A stretch of 64,000 bases of DNA from Capnocytophaga haemolytica (GCF_001553545.1 NZ_CP014227.1:124001-188000); one strand, 5' to 3'; numbered from the stretch's first letter, positions 40,936 to 50,843 are shown. Made by a program: numbers and translations. The notes: generated by a model not told the origin, from the sequence alone.

Positions 40936-43900
40936 ATGGCAGAGGAAAAGCAGTATTGGAAAAATATAGAGGAACTCAGCCCAGAATATCAACTCTCTGA
41001 CGATCAACTTAAAGAGTTTGCTGAGGAGATACCGATAGAGGAATTTATCGGCGAGACTTCTATGCTTAAAAATACCCATTCCTCACGCCGAGATTTCTTA
41101 AAATTCGTTGGGTTTAGCACTATGGCAGCCGCAATGGCTTCGTGCGAGGGACCAGTACGGAAAAGTATTCCTTATTTAGTGGCACCCGAGCAGCTGCGGG
41201 CAGGTATTCCCAATTATTATGCTACTTCTATCAACGATGGCTATGATTTTGCTTCTATTTTAGTAAAAACGCGAGAAGGGCAACCTATTTTTATCGAAAG
41301 AAATAAAGAAGCAGGTACTTTTAGCTGTACTAATGCGCGCATTATTGCTTCAGTGCTGGGTTTGTATGATAATTCGCGGGTAAAAAAGCCTACCAACGCC
41401 AAAAAAGAGACTGTATCGTGGGATTTTCTTTCACAAGAAGCACAAAAAGCCATCTCAAAAGCTATTTCCGAGCACAAGGAGATTGTACTCCTCACGCAAA
41501 CCCTAGCCAGTCCTTCTACATATGCGCTCATCGAAGATATTCAGCGCAAAGTGCCTCTCTTCTCCGTCGTGGAATACGATGCGATTTCGTACGAGCCTAC
41601 CCTCGCAGCTTACGAACGCTTGTACGGACAGAGAGCGCTTCCCGACTACGATTTCTCAAAAAGTGATTTAATAATTTCCTTTGCTGCGGACTTTTTAGGT
41701 GATTGGAATGGCAAATCCTACGAGGATACGTATGCGAAAGGCAGAGTGCCAAGCGAAAAGGGGATGTCGCGCCACATTCAATTGGAAAGTAATCTCTCAC
41801 TTTCGGGCGCTAATGCGGATTGGCGCATAATGCTCACGCCTTACGAGTGCGCACAGGTGATGAAAGCCTTTTACAACGCACTTTTTGGCAATCCACAGGA
41901 AGAGGCACTCGAAGGGCGATTGCAAAAGATCGTTCAACAGCTATGTGAGGAAGTAAAGCAAGCCAAAAACCCTTTGATTGTCAGTGATTTTGACGATCGC
42001 GATTTGCAACAGGCAGCAATGGAGCTCAACGAGCATTTGCATTGTGAAGCCTACCTCTCTCACGAGCCGTTGCTCATTCGCAAGGGAGATTACGGAAAAA
42101 TAGCGCACTTGCTCGATCAACTCGAAAATAAAAAAGTAGGAGTGCTGTTGATACACAATTTAAATCCTGTATATACGCTTTCCTTCGGTAATGGATTTAA
42201 AAAATACCTCAAAAATGTGGATTTCATCGTCGATTTTACCCAACATTTGGATGAAACAGCCATTTGCAGCTCGTATGTAGCGCCTTTGCATCATTATTTA
42301 GAGCAATGGGGCGATGTGTGCTTCAAAAAATCGCATTACACGCTGCAACAACCCGTAATTCGTCCACTTTTTGACACAAAACAGCTTCAAGATGCATTAA
42401 TGGAGTGGTTTGGATTTGAAAAAACCTATTATGACTACTTAAAAAGCCATTGGAAGAGGCACATTCTCAAAGGAAGCTCGTGGGAAAAGGCGCTTCAAGA
42501 CGGGTATTTCATCGTCCAAGGAGAAGAAAACCATAAAAAACCTGCACTTTTGGTTCCTTTGGGCAAGGCGTGCCAATACACGTTTATACAAAGGCCCACC
42601 GACGGATTTCAACTCATTTTGTATCCTACAATTGCCCTTGGCGACGGTAGGCAGGCGAATAATCCGTGGTTACAAGAGCTGCCCGACCCCATTACGCGCG
42701 CTACTTGGGATAACTACGCCACACTATCCGTAATAGATGCAAAGTTGCTCGGTATTCGCAATTGGCACACCTCGGACGGCGCCTTGAATGGGCACAAAAT
42801 TACGCTCATCGCAGGCGAAAAGAAGATTATGTTGCCCGCACTCATCCAACCAGGGCAGGCAGGCGGAACTATCGGTTTGTCATTGGGCTACGGACAAAAA
42901 GAGGGCTTGAAGAAGGAAATGCAAGTGGGCGTAAATGCGTATGTGCTGTACAGTGAGTTTGCCAAAGTGCAAAACATCCGCGTGGAAAAGGCGGAGGGCG
43001 AACATGAATTTGCTTGCATTCAGCTACATAACACTTTGATGGGGCGCGGTTCGATTATCAAGGAGACGACTCTCGAAGATTTTTTACATAGCGATCCACC
43101 AAAGGAAAAAGAGGCGGTTTCTCTTTGGGAAAGTGAGGCACCTACCGCAGGACATTTGTTTAAACTTTCGATTGATCTCAACGCTTGCACAGGATGCGGG
43201 GCTTGCGTTATCGCCTGTCACGCTGAGAATAATGTGCCCGTAGTAGGCAAGGAGGAAGTGCGACGTTCGCGCGATATGCATTGGTTGCGCATCGATAGGT
43301 ATTACTCCTCGACCGATAGCTTTATCAATGATGCAAAACTGCTCGACCAAGCAGAGGGATTGGAAACTATCGGCGTACTGCATCGCTTAGAGCAGGCGTC
43401 AGGCAATCCACAGGTGAATTTTCAGCCCGTAATGTGTCAGCACTGTAATAATGCCCCGTGTGAGACTGTCTGCCCCGTTGCAGCCACTTCTCACGGAGCG
43501 CAAGGGCAAAACCAAATGGTGTATAACCGTTGTGTAGGCACACGCTACTGCGCTAACAACTGTCCGTACAAAGTGCGGCGCTTCAACTGGTTTGAGTACA
43601 GTGAGAACGACGCTTTTGACTTCTATATGAACGATGATATCGGGCGGATGGTGCTTAACCCAGATGTAACAGTGCGTTCGCGTGGGGTGATGGAGAAATG
43701 TTCGTTCTGCATTCAGCAAACCCAAGCGATTATTCTCAAAGCGAAAAAGGAAAACCGCCCTGTGGCTGAGGGGGAATTCAAAAATGCGTGTGCTTGCGCC
43801 GCTGCTTGCAATAGTGAGGCGATGATGTTTGATGATATTAATGATCCTTCCAGCGGATTGCGAGAAAAAATAGAAAATAAGCGTTCCTATGCCTTATTGG

Positions 43901-43986
43901 AGGAGATAGGCACGCGTCCGAATGTGTTCTATCAGGCGAAAGTGAGAAATGTGCGAAAAAGTGATAACCTACCTTTAGATGAATAA
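40936..43986 (+). CDS. actB: Alternative complex III iron-sulfur/molybdopterin-like subunit ActB
   Basis: A 1016-residue peripheral subunit. An internal twin-arginine motif SSRRDFLKFVGF (RR at 51-52) is followed by AMASC with Cys70, suggesting Tat export. The middle (about 80-700) is the molybdopterin-enzyme-like domain that lacks cofactor in this family. The C-terminal part carries four cysteine clusters: CTGCGACVIACH (near 751), CQHCNNAPCETVCP (835), CVGTRYCANNCPY (866), and CSFCIQ with ACACAAAC (922, 952). The last group has one more cysteine than I expect. It passes electrons to the haem subunits. Confidence 0.95.
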   Translation: MAEEKQYWKNIEELSPEYQLSDDQLKEFAEEIPIEEFIGETSMLKNTHSSRRDFLKFVGFSTMAAAMASCEGPVRKSIPYLVAPEQLRAGIPNYYATSINDGYDFASILVKTREGQPIFIERNKEAGTFSCTNARIIASVLGLYDNSRVKKPTNAKKETVSWDFLSQEAQKAISKAISEHKEIVLLTQTLASPSTYALIEDIQRKVPLFSVVEYDAISYEPTLAAYERLYGQRALPDYDFSKSDLIISFAADFLGDWNGKSYEDTYAKGRVPSEKGMSRHIQLESNLSLSGANADWRIMLTPYECAQVMKAFYNALFGNPQEEALEGRLQKIVQQLCEEVKQAKNPLIVSDFDDRDLQQAAMELNEHLHCEAYLSHEPLLIRKGDYGKIAHLLDQLENKKVGVLLIHNLNPVYTLSFGNGFKKYLKNVDFIVDFTQHLDETAICSSYVAPLHHYLEQWGDVCFKKSHYTLQQPVIRPLFDTKQLQDALMEWFGFEKTYYDYLKSHWKRHILKGSSWEKALQDGYFIVQGEENHKKPALLVPLGKACQYTFIQRPTDGFQLILYPTIALGDGRQANNPWLQELPDPITRATWDNYATLSVIDAKLLGIRNWHTSDGALNGHKITLIAGEKKIMLPALIQPGQAGGTIGLSLGYGQKEGLKKEMQVGVNAYVLYSEFAKVQNIRVEKAEGEHEFACIQLHNTLMGRGSIIKETTLEDFLHSDPPKEKEAVSLWESEAPTAGHLFKLSIDLNACTGCGACVIACHAENNVPVVGKEEVRRSRDMHWLRIDRYYSSTDSFINDAKLLDQAEGLETIGVLHRLEQASGNPQVNFQPVMCQHCNNAPCETVCPVAATSHGAQGQNQMVYNRCVGTRYCANNCPYKVRRFNWFEYSENDAFDFYMNDDIGRMVLNPDVTVRSRGVMEKCSFCIQQTQAIILKAKKENRPVAEGEFKNACACAAACNSEAMMFDDINDPSSGLREKIENKRSYALLEEIGTRPNVFYQAKVRNVRKSDNLPLDE

Positions 43987-43988
43987 TT

Positions 43989-45392
43989 ATGAGCCAAAAC
44001 AACCCTCCACATACCGAAGATATCCTATTGCAAGGGGCTAAAAGCTACCTCAGTGTAAGCGATGACATTAGTGCGATCGTCGAGGCGAAAACAAGTCGCA
44101 CTTGGTGGCTTTGTATGGGTGCGGCATTGGCTTTCCTCGCGTGGGGCGGCTACTGTATGTATCTCACACTGACAGAAGGCATAGGGGTTTGGGGCTTGAA
44201 TAAGACAGTCGGCTGGGCTTGGGATATTACGAACTTTGTGTGGTGGGTAGGTATAGGCCACGCTGGAACGTTGATTTCTGCGGTACTTTTACTTTTCCGA
44301 CAAAAGTGGCGGTTAGCCATCAATCGAAGTGCAGAGGCGATGACCATCTTTGCGGTGCTGCAAGCGAGCATTTTTCCTATTATACATATGGGACGACCGT
44401 GGAAAGTGTTTTGGAACATTCCTTATCCTAACACAATGGGATCGCTGTGGGTGAATTTTAACTCTCCCCTATTGTGGGATGTGCTTGCTATCAGTACCTA
44501 TCTATCTGTCTCCTTAGTTTTTTGGTGGATTGGGCTTCTGCCTGACTTTGCAATGCTAAGGGATAAGGTAAAGTCGAAATACAAACAGAAGCTCTATGCG
44601 CTAATGAGCTTTGGTTGGGTGGGAACAGCTAAGAACTGGCAGCGGTTCGAGGAAGTGTCGCTCACACTAGCTGGTTTAGCTACGGCGTTAGTAGTATCGG
44701 TGCATACAATTGTCTCGTTTGACTTTGCGACGTCCGTAGTGCCAGGTTGGCACACCACTATTTTCCCTCCGTACTTTGTTGCTGGGGCAATTTTCTCAGG
44801 ATTTGCAATGGTGAACGTACTTTTGATTCTCACACGCAAAGCCTGCCGATTGGAGAGCTACATTACGCCTTATCATTTCGATAAAATGAACTTGGTAATG
44901 CTCGTGACCAGTTGCATTATTGGCGTCGCCTACTTAAGCGAGCTCTTTATGGCTTGGTATTCGGGCAACCCAGCAGAGCAATATGCTTTTTTAAATCGCA
45001 TTGCGGGTCCTTATGCGTGGGGCTATTGGATAATGATCAGCTGTAACGTTATCCTTCCGCAGGTGTTGTGGAGTAAAAAAATAAGATACAATCTATGGGC
45101 GACGTTCATTATAAGTATTTTTATCAACGTAGGAATGTGGTTTGAACGCTTCGTAATAATCGTAACATCGCTGCATCGTGACAATTTACCCTCGTCGTGG
45201 ACGATGTTTTCGCCTACTTATGTCGATATAGGTATTTTCTTAGGAACCATTGGCTTTTTCTTTGCATTGTTCCTGCTCTATGCCAGAACGTTTCCGCTTA
45301 TCGCACAAGCAGAACTTAAAACTGTGTTGAAAACTTCGGCTGAAAGTTTCGCAGTAGCCGACTCTCAAAATAGCACAACCGATGAACACTAA
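43989..45392 (+). CDS. actC: Alternative complex III NrfD-like membrane subunit ActC
   Basis: A 467-residue polytopic protein of the NrfD/PsrC family with about ten helices, beginning after a 40-residue cytoplasmic end (TWWLCMGAALAFLAWGG). GIGHAGTLISAVLLLFRQKWR and IHMGRPWKVFWNIPYPN are typical. It forms a quinol-binding membrane core of the complex. It starts 2 nt after actB and overlaps actD by 11 nt. Confidence 0.95.
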   Translation: MSQNNPPHTEDILLQGAKSYLSVSDDISAIVEAKTSRTWWLCMGAALAFLAWGGYCMYLTLTEGIGVWGLNKTVGWAWDITNFVWWVGIGHAGTLISAVLLLFRQKWRLAINRSAEAMTIFAVLQASIFPIIHMGRPWKVFWNIPYPNTMGSLWVNFNSPLLWDVLAISTYLSVSLVFWWIGLLPDFAMLRDKVKSKYKQKLYALMSFGWVGTAKNWQRFEEVSLTLAGLATALVVSVHTIVSFDFATSVVPGWHTTIFPPYFVAGAIFSGFAMVNVLLILTRKACRLESYITPYHFDKMNLVMLVTSCIIGVAYLSELFMAWYSGNPAEQYAFLNRIAGPYAWGYWIMISCNVILPQVLWSKKIRYNLWATFIISIFINVGMWFERFVIIVTSLHRDNLPSSWTMFSPTYVDIGIFLGTIGFFFALFLLYARTFPLIAQAELKTVLKTSAESFAVADSQNSTTDEH

Positions 45393-45918
45393 AACGATAC
45401 ATATAGTTTACACCGACGACGCCTTTCTTCTCAAAGGGGTTGAAAAAGCGCGCGCACAAGGGTTTATCATTGGCGAGGTATACAGCCCTTTCCCTGTGCA
45501 CGGGCTCGACCAAGCCTTGGGGCTCAAAAAGTCACGTCTGAGTATTGCTGCCTTTGTGTATGGAAGCCTTGGTTTGCTCGTAGCGGCGTGGCTTACTTAT
45601 TATACGATGATTGTCGATTGGCCACAGAACTTCGGTGGCAAGCCGAATGCTACTTTTTGGCTGAACTCACCTTCCTTTGTGCCTACACTCTTTGAGTTTA
45701 CTATTTTTTTCGCCGCCCATCTGTTGGTACTCACTTTTCTATGGAGAAGTAAGCTCTTCCCCTTCAAAAAGGCAGACAATCCCAACCCGAGAACCACTTC
45801 CGACCAGTTTTTACTGGAAATTGAAGTCCCCACAACGGCACTCATACAAGTAGAAAGCCTCTTTGCGGAAACTCATCCGCTTCACATTGCCATCATAGAA
45901 GAAAATACCGATGAATAA
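45382..45918 (+). CDS. actD: Alternative complex III subunit ActD (DUF3341)
   Basis: A 178-residue protein with a cytoplasmic N-terminal domain (VEKARAQGFIIGEVYSPFPVHGLDQALGLKKSRL region, about 18-55) and two membrane helices (about 57-80 and 105-128). It matches the DUF3341 ActD subunit, which couples the soluble and membrane arms. It overlaps both neighbours, so translation of actC, actD and actE is tightly coupled. Confidence 0.93.
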   Translation: MNTKTIHIVYTDDAFLLKGVEKARAQGFIIGEVYSPFPVHGLDQALGLKKSRLSIAAFVYGSLGLLVAAWLTYYTMIVDWPQNFGGKPNATFWLNSPSFVPTLFEFTIFFAAHLLVLTFLWRSKLFPFKKADNPNPRTTSDQFLLEIEVPTTALIQVESLFAETHPLHIAIIEENTDE

Positions 45919-46483
45919 ACGTTTTCACATAGTGATTTACGGAGTGTTTGCACTCGCTTTAGGCGCTTGCACCAATAGGGAGCAACCCAAAGGGCAGTAC
46001 ACTCCTGATATGGCGGAAAGTGCGGCGTATTCCACCTATGAACCCATCCCCAAGGGCGTAGTGCCTAACAATACCGAAGCGCAACTGCCTCCCGAGCACA
46101 CGGTAAGCCGCGGGGCGCTACCATATCCGTATCCCAATACAGCGGAAGGCTATAATGCCGCCAGAGATTCGCTTATCAATCCTTTGGCAAAGGAAGTAGC
46201 ACAAAAACCTGAGCTTCTCACCGAAGGAAAGGCATTGTACGATATTTATTGCGCCCTCTGTCACGGGGTAAAAGGCGATGGGCAGGGCAATTTGGTAACA
46301 ACAGAGAAGATAAGCGGTGTGCCAGCCTACAAGATGCGCCCCATCACACAGGGAAGCATCTATCACGTAATGTATTACGGACGTGGCACAATGGGGGCTT
46401 TCTCTTATCAGCTCAGCGAAAAAGAGCGCTGGGAAGTAGTGTTATATGTAGAAAAACTACGCAACGATGCTTTAAAACCCTAA
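45911..46483 (+). CDS. actE: Alternative complex III monohaem cytochrome c lipoprotein ActE
   Basis: 190 residues. Lipobox LALGACTNRE (Cys20) and one haem site YCALCHGVKGDG (near 114), with a distal methionine probably in GRGTMGAFSY. This is the periplasmic monohaem subunit of the complex. It overlaps actD by 8 nt. Confidence 0.94.
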   Translation: MNKRFHIVIYGVFALALGACTNREQPKGQYTPDMAESAAYSTYEPIPKGVVPNNTEAQLPPEHTVSRGALPYPYPNTAEGYNAARDSLINPLAKEVAQKPELLTEGKALYDIYCALCHGVKGDGQGNLVTTEKISGVPAYKMRPITQGSIYHVMYYGRGTMGAFSYQLSEKERWEVVLYVEKLRNDALKP

Positions 46484-46508
46484 AATGTATCCTTAACAAT
46501 GACCGTCT

Positions 46509-47663
46509 ATGCAAAAGTATATCTTTCATAAAAAGCTCAACTACCTTTCCTTGCTAATGATAGCAATAGGTCTACTTGGATTTTTCTTTTCCTTTGGCAA
46601 GGCAATGGGAAACACACAGGCATACGCTGAAGAGCTGCAAAATCGCCCGTGGGTAGCTTTGTATACTGTGGCATTATTCTATTTGCTGATGGCATTAGGG
46701 GTGCTGGTGTTTTATTGTATCAACCGAGTTACAAAATCCCAGTGGAGCAAGCCTCTCAACGGTGTAATGGAAGGCATTAGTGCTTATATTTTTTGGGGCG
46801 GCGCTGTGGTAGGGCTTATTTTGGTTTTAGCTTGCTTAGGCTATGCGAAGTTATTCCCTTGGATGGAGGCAGTCTCCTCCCCCACCGCAGATGTATTAAA
46901 AAGTAAGCGGGCTTTTCTCAATCCAACGGGTTTTATGGTGCGTTCAGGGGTGTATCTTCTTCTCTGGAGCGCTTTTAGGTATTATATCCGCAGGACGTCG
47001 CTCACCTACGCCCATACTCTCAATGTGAAGTATGAACAGCGACTATTTAAGCTGTCGGCAGGGTTTTTAGTGTTTTTTTTCATCACAGAATCGCTCAGTA
47101 GCTGGGATTGGCTTATGAGTCTAGAGCCCCAATGGTACAGCACCCTTTGGGCGTGGTATGTACTGAGTAGTTTCTTTGTATCAGGGATTGCGTTGCTCAC
47201 TATAATAGTTATTCTCTTAAAAAAGAGCAGCTACCTGCCTGAGGTAGGTACTACCCACTTGCACGACTTAGCGAAATATCTGTTTGCTTTCTCGATTTTC
47301 TGGGCGTATTTGTGGTTTTCACAGTTCTTATTGATATGGTATGCAAATATTCCTGAGGAGGCTATTTATTTTGTGCCACGATTGTTAGGTGGCTATAAGG
47401 GACTACTCATAGCGACGATTGTGCTGGGGTTCGCAGTGCCTCTGGTGGGACTCATCTCCAGTAGGGCGAAGGCTCGCCGAGGATGGGTTGCTGCTATGGC
47501 GGCGGTCATCTTAGTGGCTCATTTTCTGGACTTTTACTTGATGGTTTACCCTGCGACGGTGGGCAGTTATTGGGGGTTTGGTATGGCAGAGTTTTCAGCT
47601 CTATTGACTATCACGGGTGTATTTATGCTGGTGGTATGTAGGGCTTTCAGACGGGGAATCTGA
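46509..47663 (+). CDS. actF: Alternative complex III membrane subunit ActF
   Basis: A 384-residue polytopic protein with about ten helices, similar in fold to ActC and recognised by position and by ESLSSWDWLMSLEPQWYSTLW, a hallmark of ActF. It is the second large membrane subunit. In many flavobacteria coxB and coxA follow; here the operon ends and a spacer with 11-bp repeats precedes acpP. Confidence 0.94.
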   Translation: MQKYIFHKKLNYLSLLMIAIGLLGFFFSFGKAMGNTQAYAEELQNRPWVALYTVALFYLLMALGVLVFYCINRVTKSQWSKPLNGVMEGISAYIFWGGAVVGLILVLACLGYAKLFPWMEAVSSPTADVLKSKRAFLNPTGFMVRSGVYLLLWSAFRYYIRRTSLTYAHTLNVKYEQRLFKLSAGFLVFFFITESLSSWDWLMSLEPQWYSTLWAWYVLSSFFVSGIALLTIIVILLKKSSYLPEVGTTHLHDLAKYLFAFSIFWAYLWFSQFLLIWYANIPEEAIYFVPRLLGGYKGLLIATIVLGFAVPLVGLISSRAKARRGWVAAMAAVILVAHFLDFYLMVYPATVGSYWGFGMAEFSALLTITGVFMLVVCRAFRRGI

Positions 47664-47684
47664 TTTTAGAAGAGAATTGAAGCG

Positions 47685-47739
47685 GGAGCGATCGGGGGTG
47701 GTTCCGTTACTGATCCGTTATCGATCCGTTTGGGCTTCG
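47685..47739 (-). repeat. 11-bp-register repeat array
   Basis: Five adjacent 11-mers ending CGG or CCG/TCG on the plus strand (for example ttactgatccg at 47707 and ttatcgatccg at 47718). On the minus strand the units start CGGATCGATAA and CGGATCAGTAA, matching the core of the 30.1- and 60.3-kb arrays. It lies just after actF in a 337-bp spacer that otherwise holds only the acpP promoter. Confidence 0.85.
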
Positions 47740-47936
47740 ATAGAGGAGGATGTATTTTTCAGGATGATTTTTCGGGAGATTTGACACCTATATAGAAGGT
47801 GATTTTTGTGTTTTTTAGAGAAATTCGAGGGGGATTTAGAGAAAAAACGCTTTGGGTTCGATTTTTTAAGTTACTGAAAGTCAATAGAATTAAGTGAATT
47901 ATGAAGAATTTTTTTGTGATATTCATACAAAAAAGG

Positions 47937-47966
47937 TTGGGGATTCATTTTTTTTTTCTACTTTTG
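47937..47966 (+). promoter_or_regulatory. Promoter of acpP
   Basis: TTG at 47937-47939, 19-nt spacer, TACTTTTG at 47959-47966 followed by CGC; 34 nt before the ATG. Confidence 0.8.
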
Positions 47967-48000
47967 CGCTCAGTAATTATAATTATAAATAAAGAAAATT

Positions 48001-48237
48001 ATGTCAGACATTGCATCAAGAGTTAAAGCCATTATCGTAGATAAGTTAGGCGTAGATGAAAATGAAGTAACAGCTGAAGCAAGCTTCACAAACGATTTAG
48101 GAGCTGATTCATTAGACACCGTTGAATTGATTATGGAGTTTGAAAAAGAGTTTGATATTCAAATCCCAGATGACCAAGCAGAGAATATTGCGACTGTGGG
48201 TCAGGCAATCAAATACATCGAAGACGCTAAGCAATAA
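48001..48237 (+). CDS. acpP: Acyl carrier protein
   Basis: A 78-residue acidic helical carrier of fatty-acid intermediates. The phosphopantetheine serine lies in [16 protein letters not shown] (Ser38). Length and sequence are typical. It is followed by a hairpin and fabF; acpP-fabF-rnc is a widely conserved order. Confidence 0.98.
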   Translation: MSDIASRVKAIIVDKLGVDENEVTAEASFTNDLGADSLDTVELIMEFEKEFDIQIPDDQAENIATVGQAIKYIEDAKQ

Positions 48238-48243
48238 TTGGCT

Positions 48244-48296
48244 AAAAGGTAGTAGGCTATAAGCTAAGAGATTGGCTTATAGCTTAGTACCTTTTT
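48244..48296 (+). terminator. Hairpin between acpP and fabF
   Basis: Interrupted stem (AAAAGGTA ... CTATAAGC / GCTTATAG ... TACCTTTT) followed by T. It may limit read-through and give more acpP than fabF mRNA (inference). Confidence 0.65.
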
Positions 48297-48339
48297 GATT
48301 TTTAGAAGCAAGAACCTAAATGCTAAACTGAAAACGTAT

Positions 48340-49590
48340 ATGGAAAGAAGACGTGTAGTAGTTACAGGAATAGGGGCACTTACCCCGATTGGGAATACTG
48401 CCTCGGCGTATTGGGAAGGCTTGGTGGCTGGCAAAAGTGGTGCTGCGCCTATTACCCACTTTGACGCTTCAAAGTTTAAGACTCAGTTTGCTTGTGAAGT
48501 AAAGGGCTTTAATGTTGAGGATTTTATCGACAAGAAGGAAGCGCGCAAGATGGATAAGTTCACTCAGTATGCGATGGTAACTGCCGATGAGGCGGTGCGC
48601 GATGCGAAGATTGACCTTGAGAAGGTGGATCACGACCGTGTGGGAGTTATCTGGGGATCGGGTATTGGTGGTTTGGAGACTTTCCAGAATGAGGTGATCG
48701 CCTTTGAAAGGGGTGATGGCACACCGAGGTTTAATCCGTTCTTTATCCCTAAGATGATCGCTGATATTGCCTCGGGACTTATCTCGATGAAGTATGGCTT
48801 TAGAGGTCCGAACTTCACGACTGTATCGGCGTGTGCTTCGGCTGCCAATGCGATGATTGACTCGCTCAATTACATTCGCTTTGGCTATGCGGATATGATC
48901 GTAACGGGAGGCTCGGAAGCTGCGGTAACCATTGCGGGTATTGGCGGATTCAATGCGCTGCACGCACTTTCTACTTTTAATGAAGATCCATCAAAGGCTT
49001 CACGCCCTTTCGATGCTGCCCGTGATGGGTTTGTGCTCGGTGAGGGTGCAGGAGCGATTATACTTGAAGAATATGAGCATGCGGTGGCACGTGGGGCTAC
49101 TATCTACTGCGAATTGGCAGGGGGTGGACTCTCCGCCGATGCTTACCATATGACGGCGCCTCACCCTGAGGGCTTAGGAGCTAAGAATGTGATGCTCAAC
49201 TGCATTAAGGATGCAGGTGTAGGCATAGACGAGGTAGATGCGATCAATATGCACGGCACCTCTACCCCACTGGGCGACCTCGCTGAGACAAAAGCGGTAT
49301 TGGAGGTGTTTGGGGAGCACGCATATGATATTAACATCAACTCTACCAAGTCAATGACTGGGCATTTATTGGGTGCTGCGGGTGCTATCGAAGCCGTAGC
49401 CTCTATCTTGGCGATTAAGCACGGTATAGTGCCGCCTACTATCAACTTTGAACACCCTGATGAGAAGATCGACCAACGCCTTAATTTTACCTTTAATAAG
49501 GCTCAGAAACGCGATGTGAAGGTTGCGATGAGCAATACTTTTGGCTTTGGAGGTCATAACGCTTGTTTGCTATTTAAAAAGACAGTGTAA
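48340..49590 (+). CDS. fabF: Beta-ketoacyl-ACP synthase II
   Basis: A 416-residue condensing enzyme of fatty-acid elongation. The catalytic cysteine is in TTVSACASAANA (near 163), the histidines in NMHGTSTPLGD and NSTKSMTGHLLGAAG, and the glycine-rich end in NTFGFGGHNA. Start at MERRRVVVTGIGALTP; the 15 residues upstream in the open frame overlap the hairpin and are not conserved. rnc follows after 6 nt. Confidence 0.97.
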   Translation: MERRRVVVTGIGALTPIGNTASAYWEGLVAGKSGAAPITHFDASKFKTQFACEVKGFNVEDFIDKKEARKMDKFTQYAMVTADEAVRDAKIDLEKVDHDRVGVIWGSGIGGLETFQNEVIAFERGDGTPRFNPFFIPKMIADIASGLISMKYGFRGPNFTTVSACASAANAMIDSLNYIRFGYADMIVTGGSEAAVTIAGIGGFNALHALSTFNEDPSKASRPFDAARDGFVLGEGAGAIILEEYEHAVARGATIYCELAGGGLSADAYHMTAPHPEGLGAKNVMLNCIKDAGVGIDEVDAINMHGTSTPLGDLAETKAVLEVFGEHAYDININSTKSMTGHLLGAAGAIEAVASILAIKHGIVPPTINFEHPDEKIDQRLNFTFNKAQKRDVKVAMSNTFGFGGHNACLLFKKTV

Positions 49591-49596
49591 GGAGTT

Positions 49597-50352
49597 GTGA
49601 TAAACTTTAAGAAAATATTTAATATCTCCCGTCTTACTTCAAGGAAGAAAGACGGGGTTTTTTATTTGAAGATTAAAACGCTTTTGGGCTTTGAGCCTAA
49701 GCGTTTATCGCTTTATAGTGAGGCTTTTACGCACCCCTCATATCAGTATCAGAAGGAAGGACGCAAGAGCTACGAACGTTTAGAATTCTTAGGGGATGCC
49801 ATACTGGGGGCGGTAATTGCTGATTATATCTTCACTAATGCCCCTCAAGAGGATGAGGGCTATCTCACTAAAATGCGCTCAAAGATCGTAGAGCGACGCA
49901 ACCTCGATCAATTGGGGGAAGAGCTCAATCTCTTGGGCTTTTTGCGTACGAAACTCTCACCAAGGCAACTCGGCAATCATATCAATGGAAACCTCTTTGA
50001 GGCATTGGTAGGGGCTATTTACTTGGACAGGGGTTACAAAGCGTGTTTTGAGTTTATTGAGCGTAAACTAATTATACCTAACATCAACATTAAGAGCTTA
50101 GAGGGAAAAGTAATCAGCCATAAGAGTCTGCTTATCGAATGGTGCCAAAAGCACAAAAAAGACTTCTCGATAGAAGCTGAGGAAGATAACGAAGACTGCT
50201 CAGGCTCAAAATACTTTAAGGCAAAGGTGGAAGTCAATGGGTTAGGCATTAGCAAAGCACGGGCTACCTCAAAGAAGAAGGCAGAAGAGCTTGCCGCTAA
50301 ACGGCTGTGTTACAAGATTGAAGGTAAGTATCGCAAAATAGATGTGAAATGA
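49597..50352 (+). CDS. rnc: Ribonuclease III
   Basis: A 251-residue double-strand-specific RNase. The signature YERLEFLGDAILGAVIADYI is near 60-79, and the second acidic site is in NLFEALVGAIYLDRG. A double-stranded RNA-binding domain forms the C-terminus (KAKVEVNGLGISKARATSKK). The start is GTG, six bases after the fabF stop and preceded by GGAG. It overlaps the phosphodiesterase gene by 4 nt (ATGA). Confidence 0.96.
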   Translation: MINFKKIFNISRLTSRKKDGVFYLKIKTLLGFEPKRLSLYSEAFTHPSYQYQKEGRKSYERLEFLGDAILGAVIADYIFTNAPQEDEGYLTKMRSKIVERRNLDQLGEELNLLGFLRTKLSPRQLGNHINGNLFEALVGAIYLDRGYKACFEFIERKLIIPNINIKSLEGKVISHKSLLIEWCQKHKKDFSIEAEEDNEDCSGSKYFKAKVEVNGLGISKARATSKKKAEELAAKRLCYKIEGKYRKIDVK

Positions 50353-50843
50353 AAATAGTACTTTTATCGGACACACACGCTTACATTGATGAGCGAATGC
50401 TGCACTACATCGCTCAGGCAGATGAGGTGTGGCACTGTGGTGACTTTGGTTCGCTGCAAGTGATTGAAGCTATTGAGGCAGTCAAGCCGCTCAGGGGCGT
50501 TTATGGCAATATTGACGATGCTACTATCCGCAGCGCATTCCCTGAGGTAAACTGCTTCACGGTGGAAGGTGTAAAAGTGCTGATGGTGCACATTGGTGGT
50601 TATCCTAATAAATACACGCCCTTAGCTAAGCAATACATTGAGAAAGAGCACCCTAAGCTATTTATTTCAGGGCACTCGCACATCTTAAAGGTGATGTACG
50701 ACAAGAAATACCAACTACTGCACCTCAACCCTGGTGCCGCGGGGCTTCACGGGTGGCAAACGGTGCGCACAATGCTGCGCTTTGAGCTCAATAAGGGCGA
50801 AGTAAAAAACTTAGAGATTATTGAATTGAGCGGCAAAAAATAA
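50349..50843 (+). CDS. Metallophosphoesterase, YfcE/MJ0936 type
   Basis: A 164-residue calcineurin-like phosphodiesterase. Metal motifs in order: LLSDTHAYID, EVWHCGDFG, GVYGNIDD, VHIGG and FISGHSHILK. The substrate is unknown; members cleave phosphodiester model substrates. Translationally coupled to rnc by an ATGA overlap, and ends at a bidirectional hairpin facing ugd. Confidence 0.92.
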   Translation: MKIVLLSDTHAYIDERMLHYIAQADEVWHCGDFGSLQVIEAIEAVKPLRGVYGNIDDATIRSAFPEVNCFTVEGVKVLMVHIGGYPNKYTPLAKQYIEKEHPKLFISGHSHILKVMYDKKYQLLHLNPGAAGLHGWQTVRTMLRFELNKGEVKNLEIIELSGKK

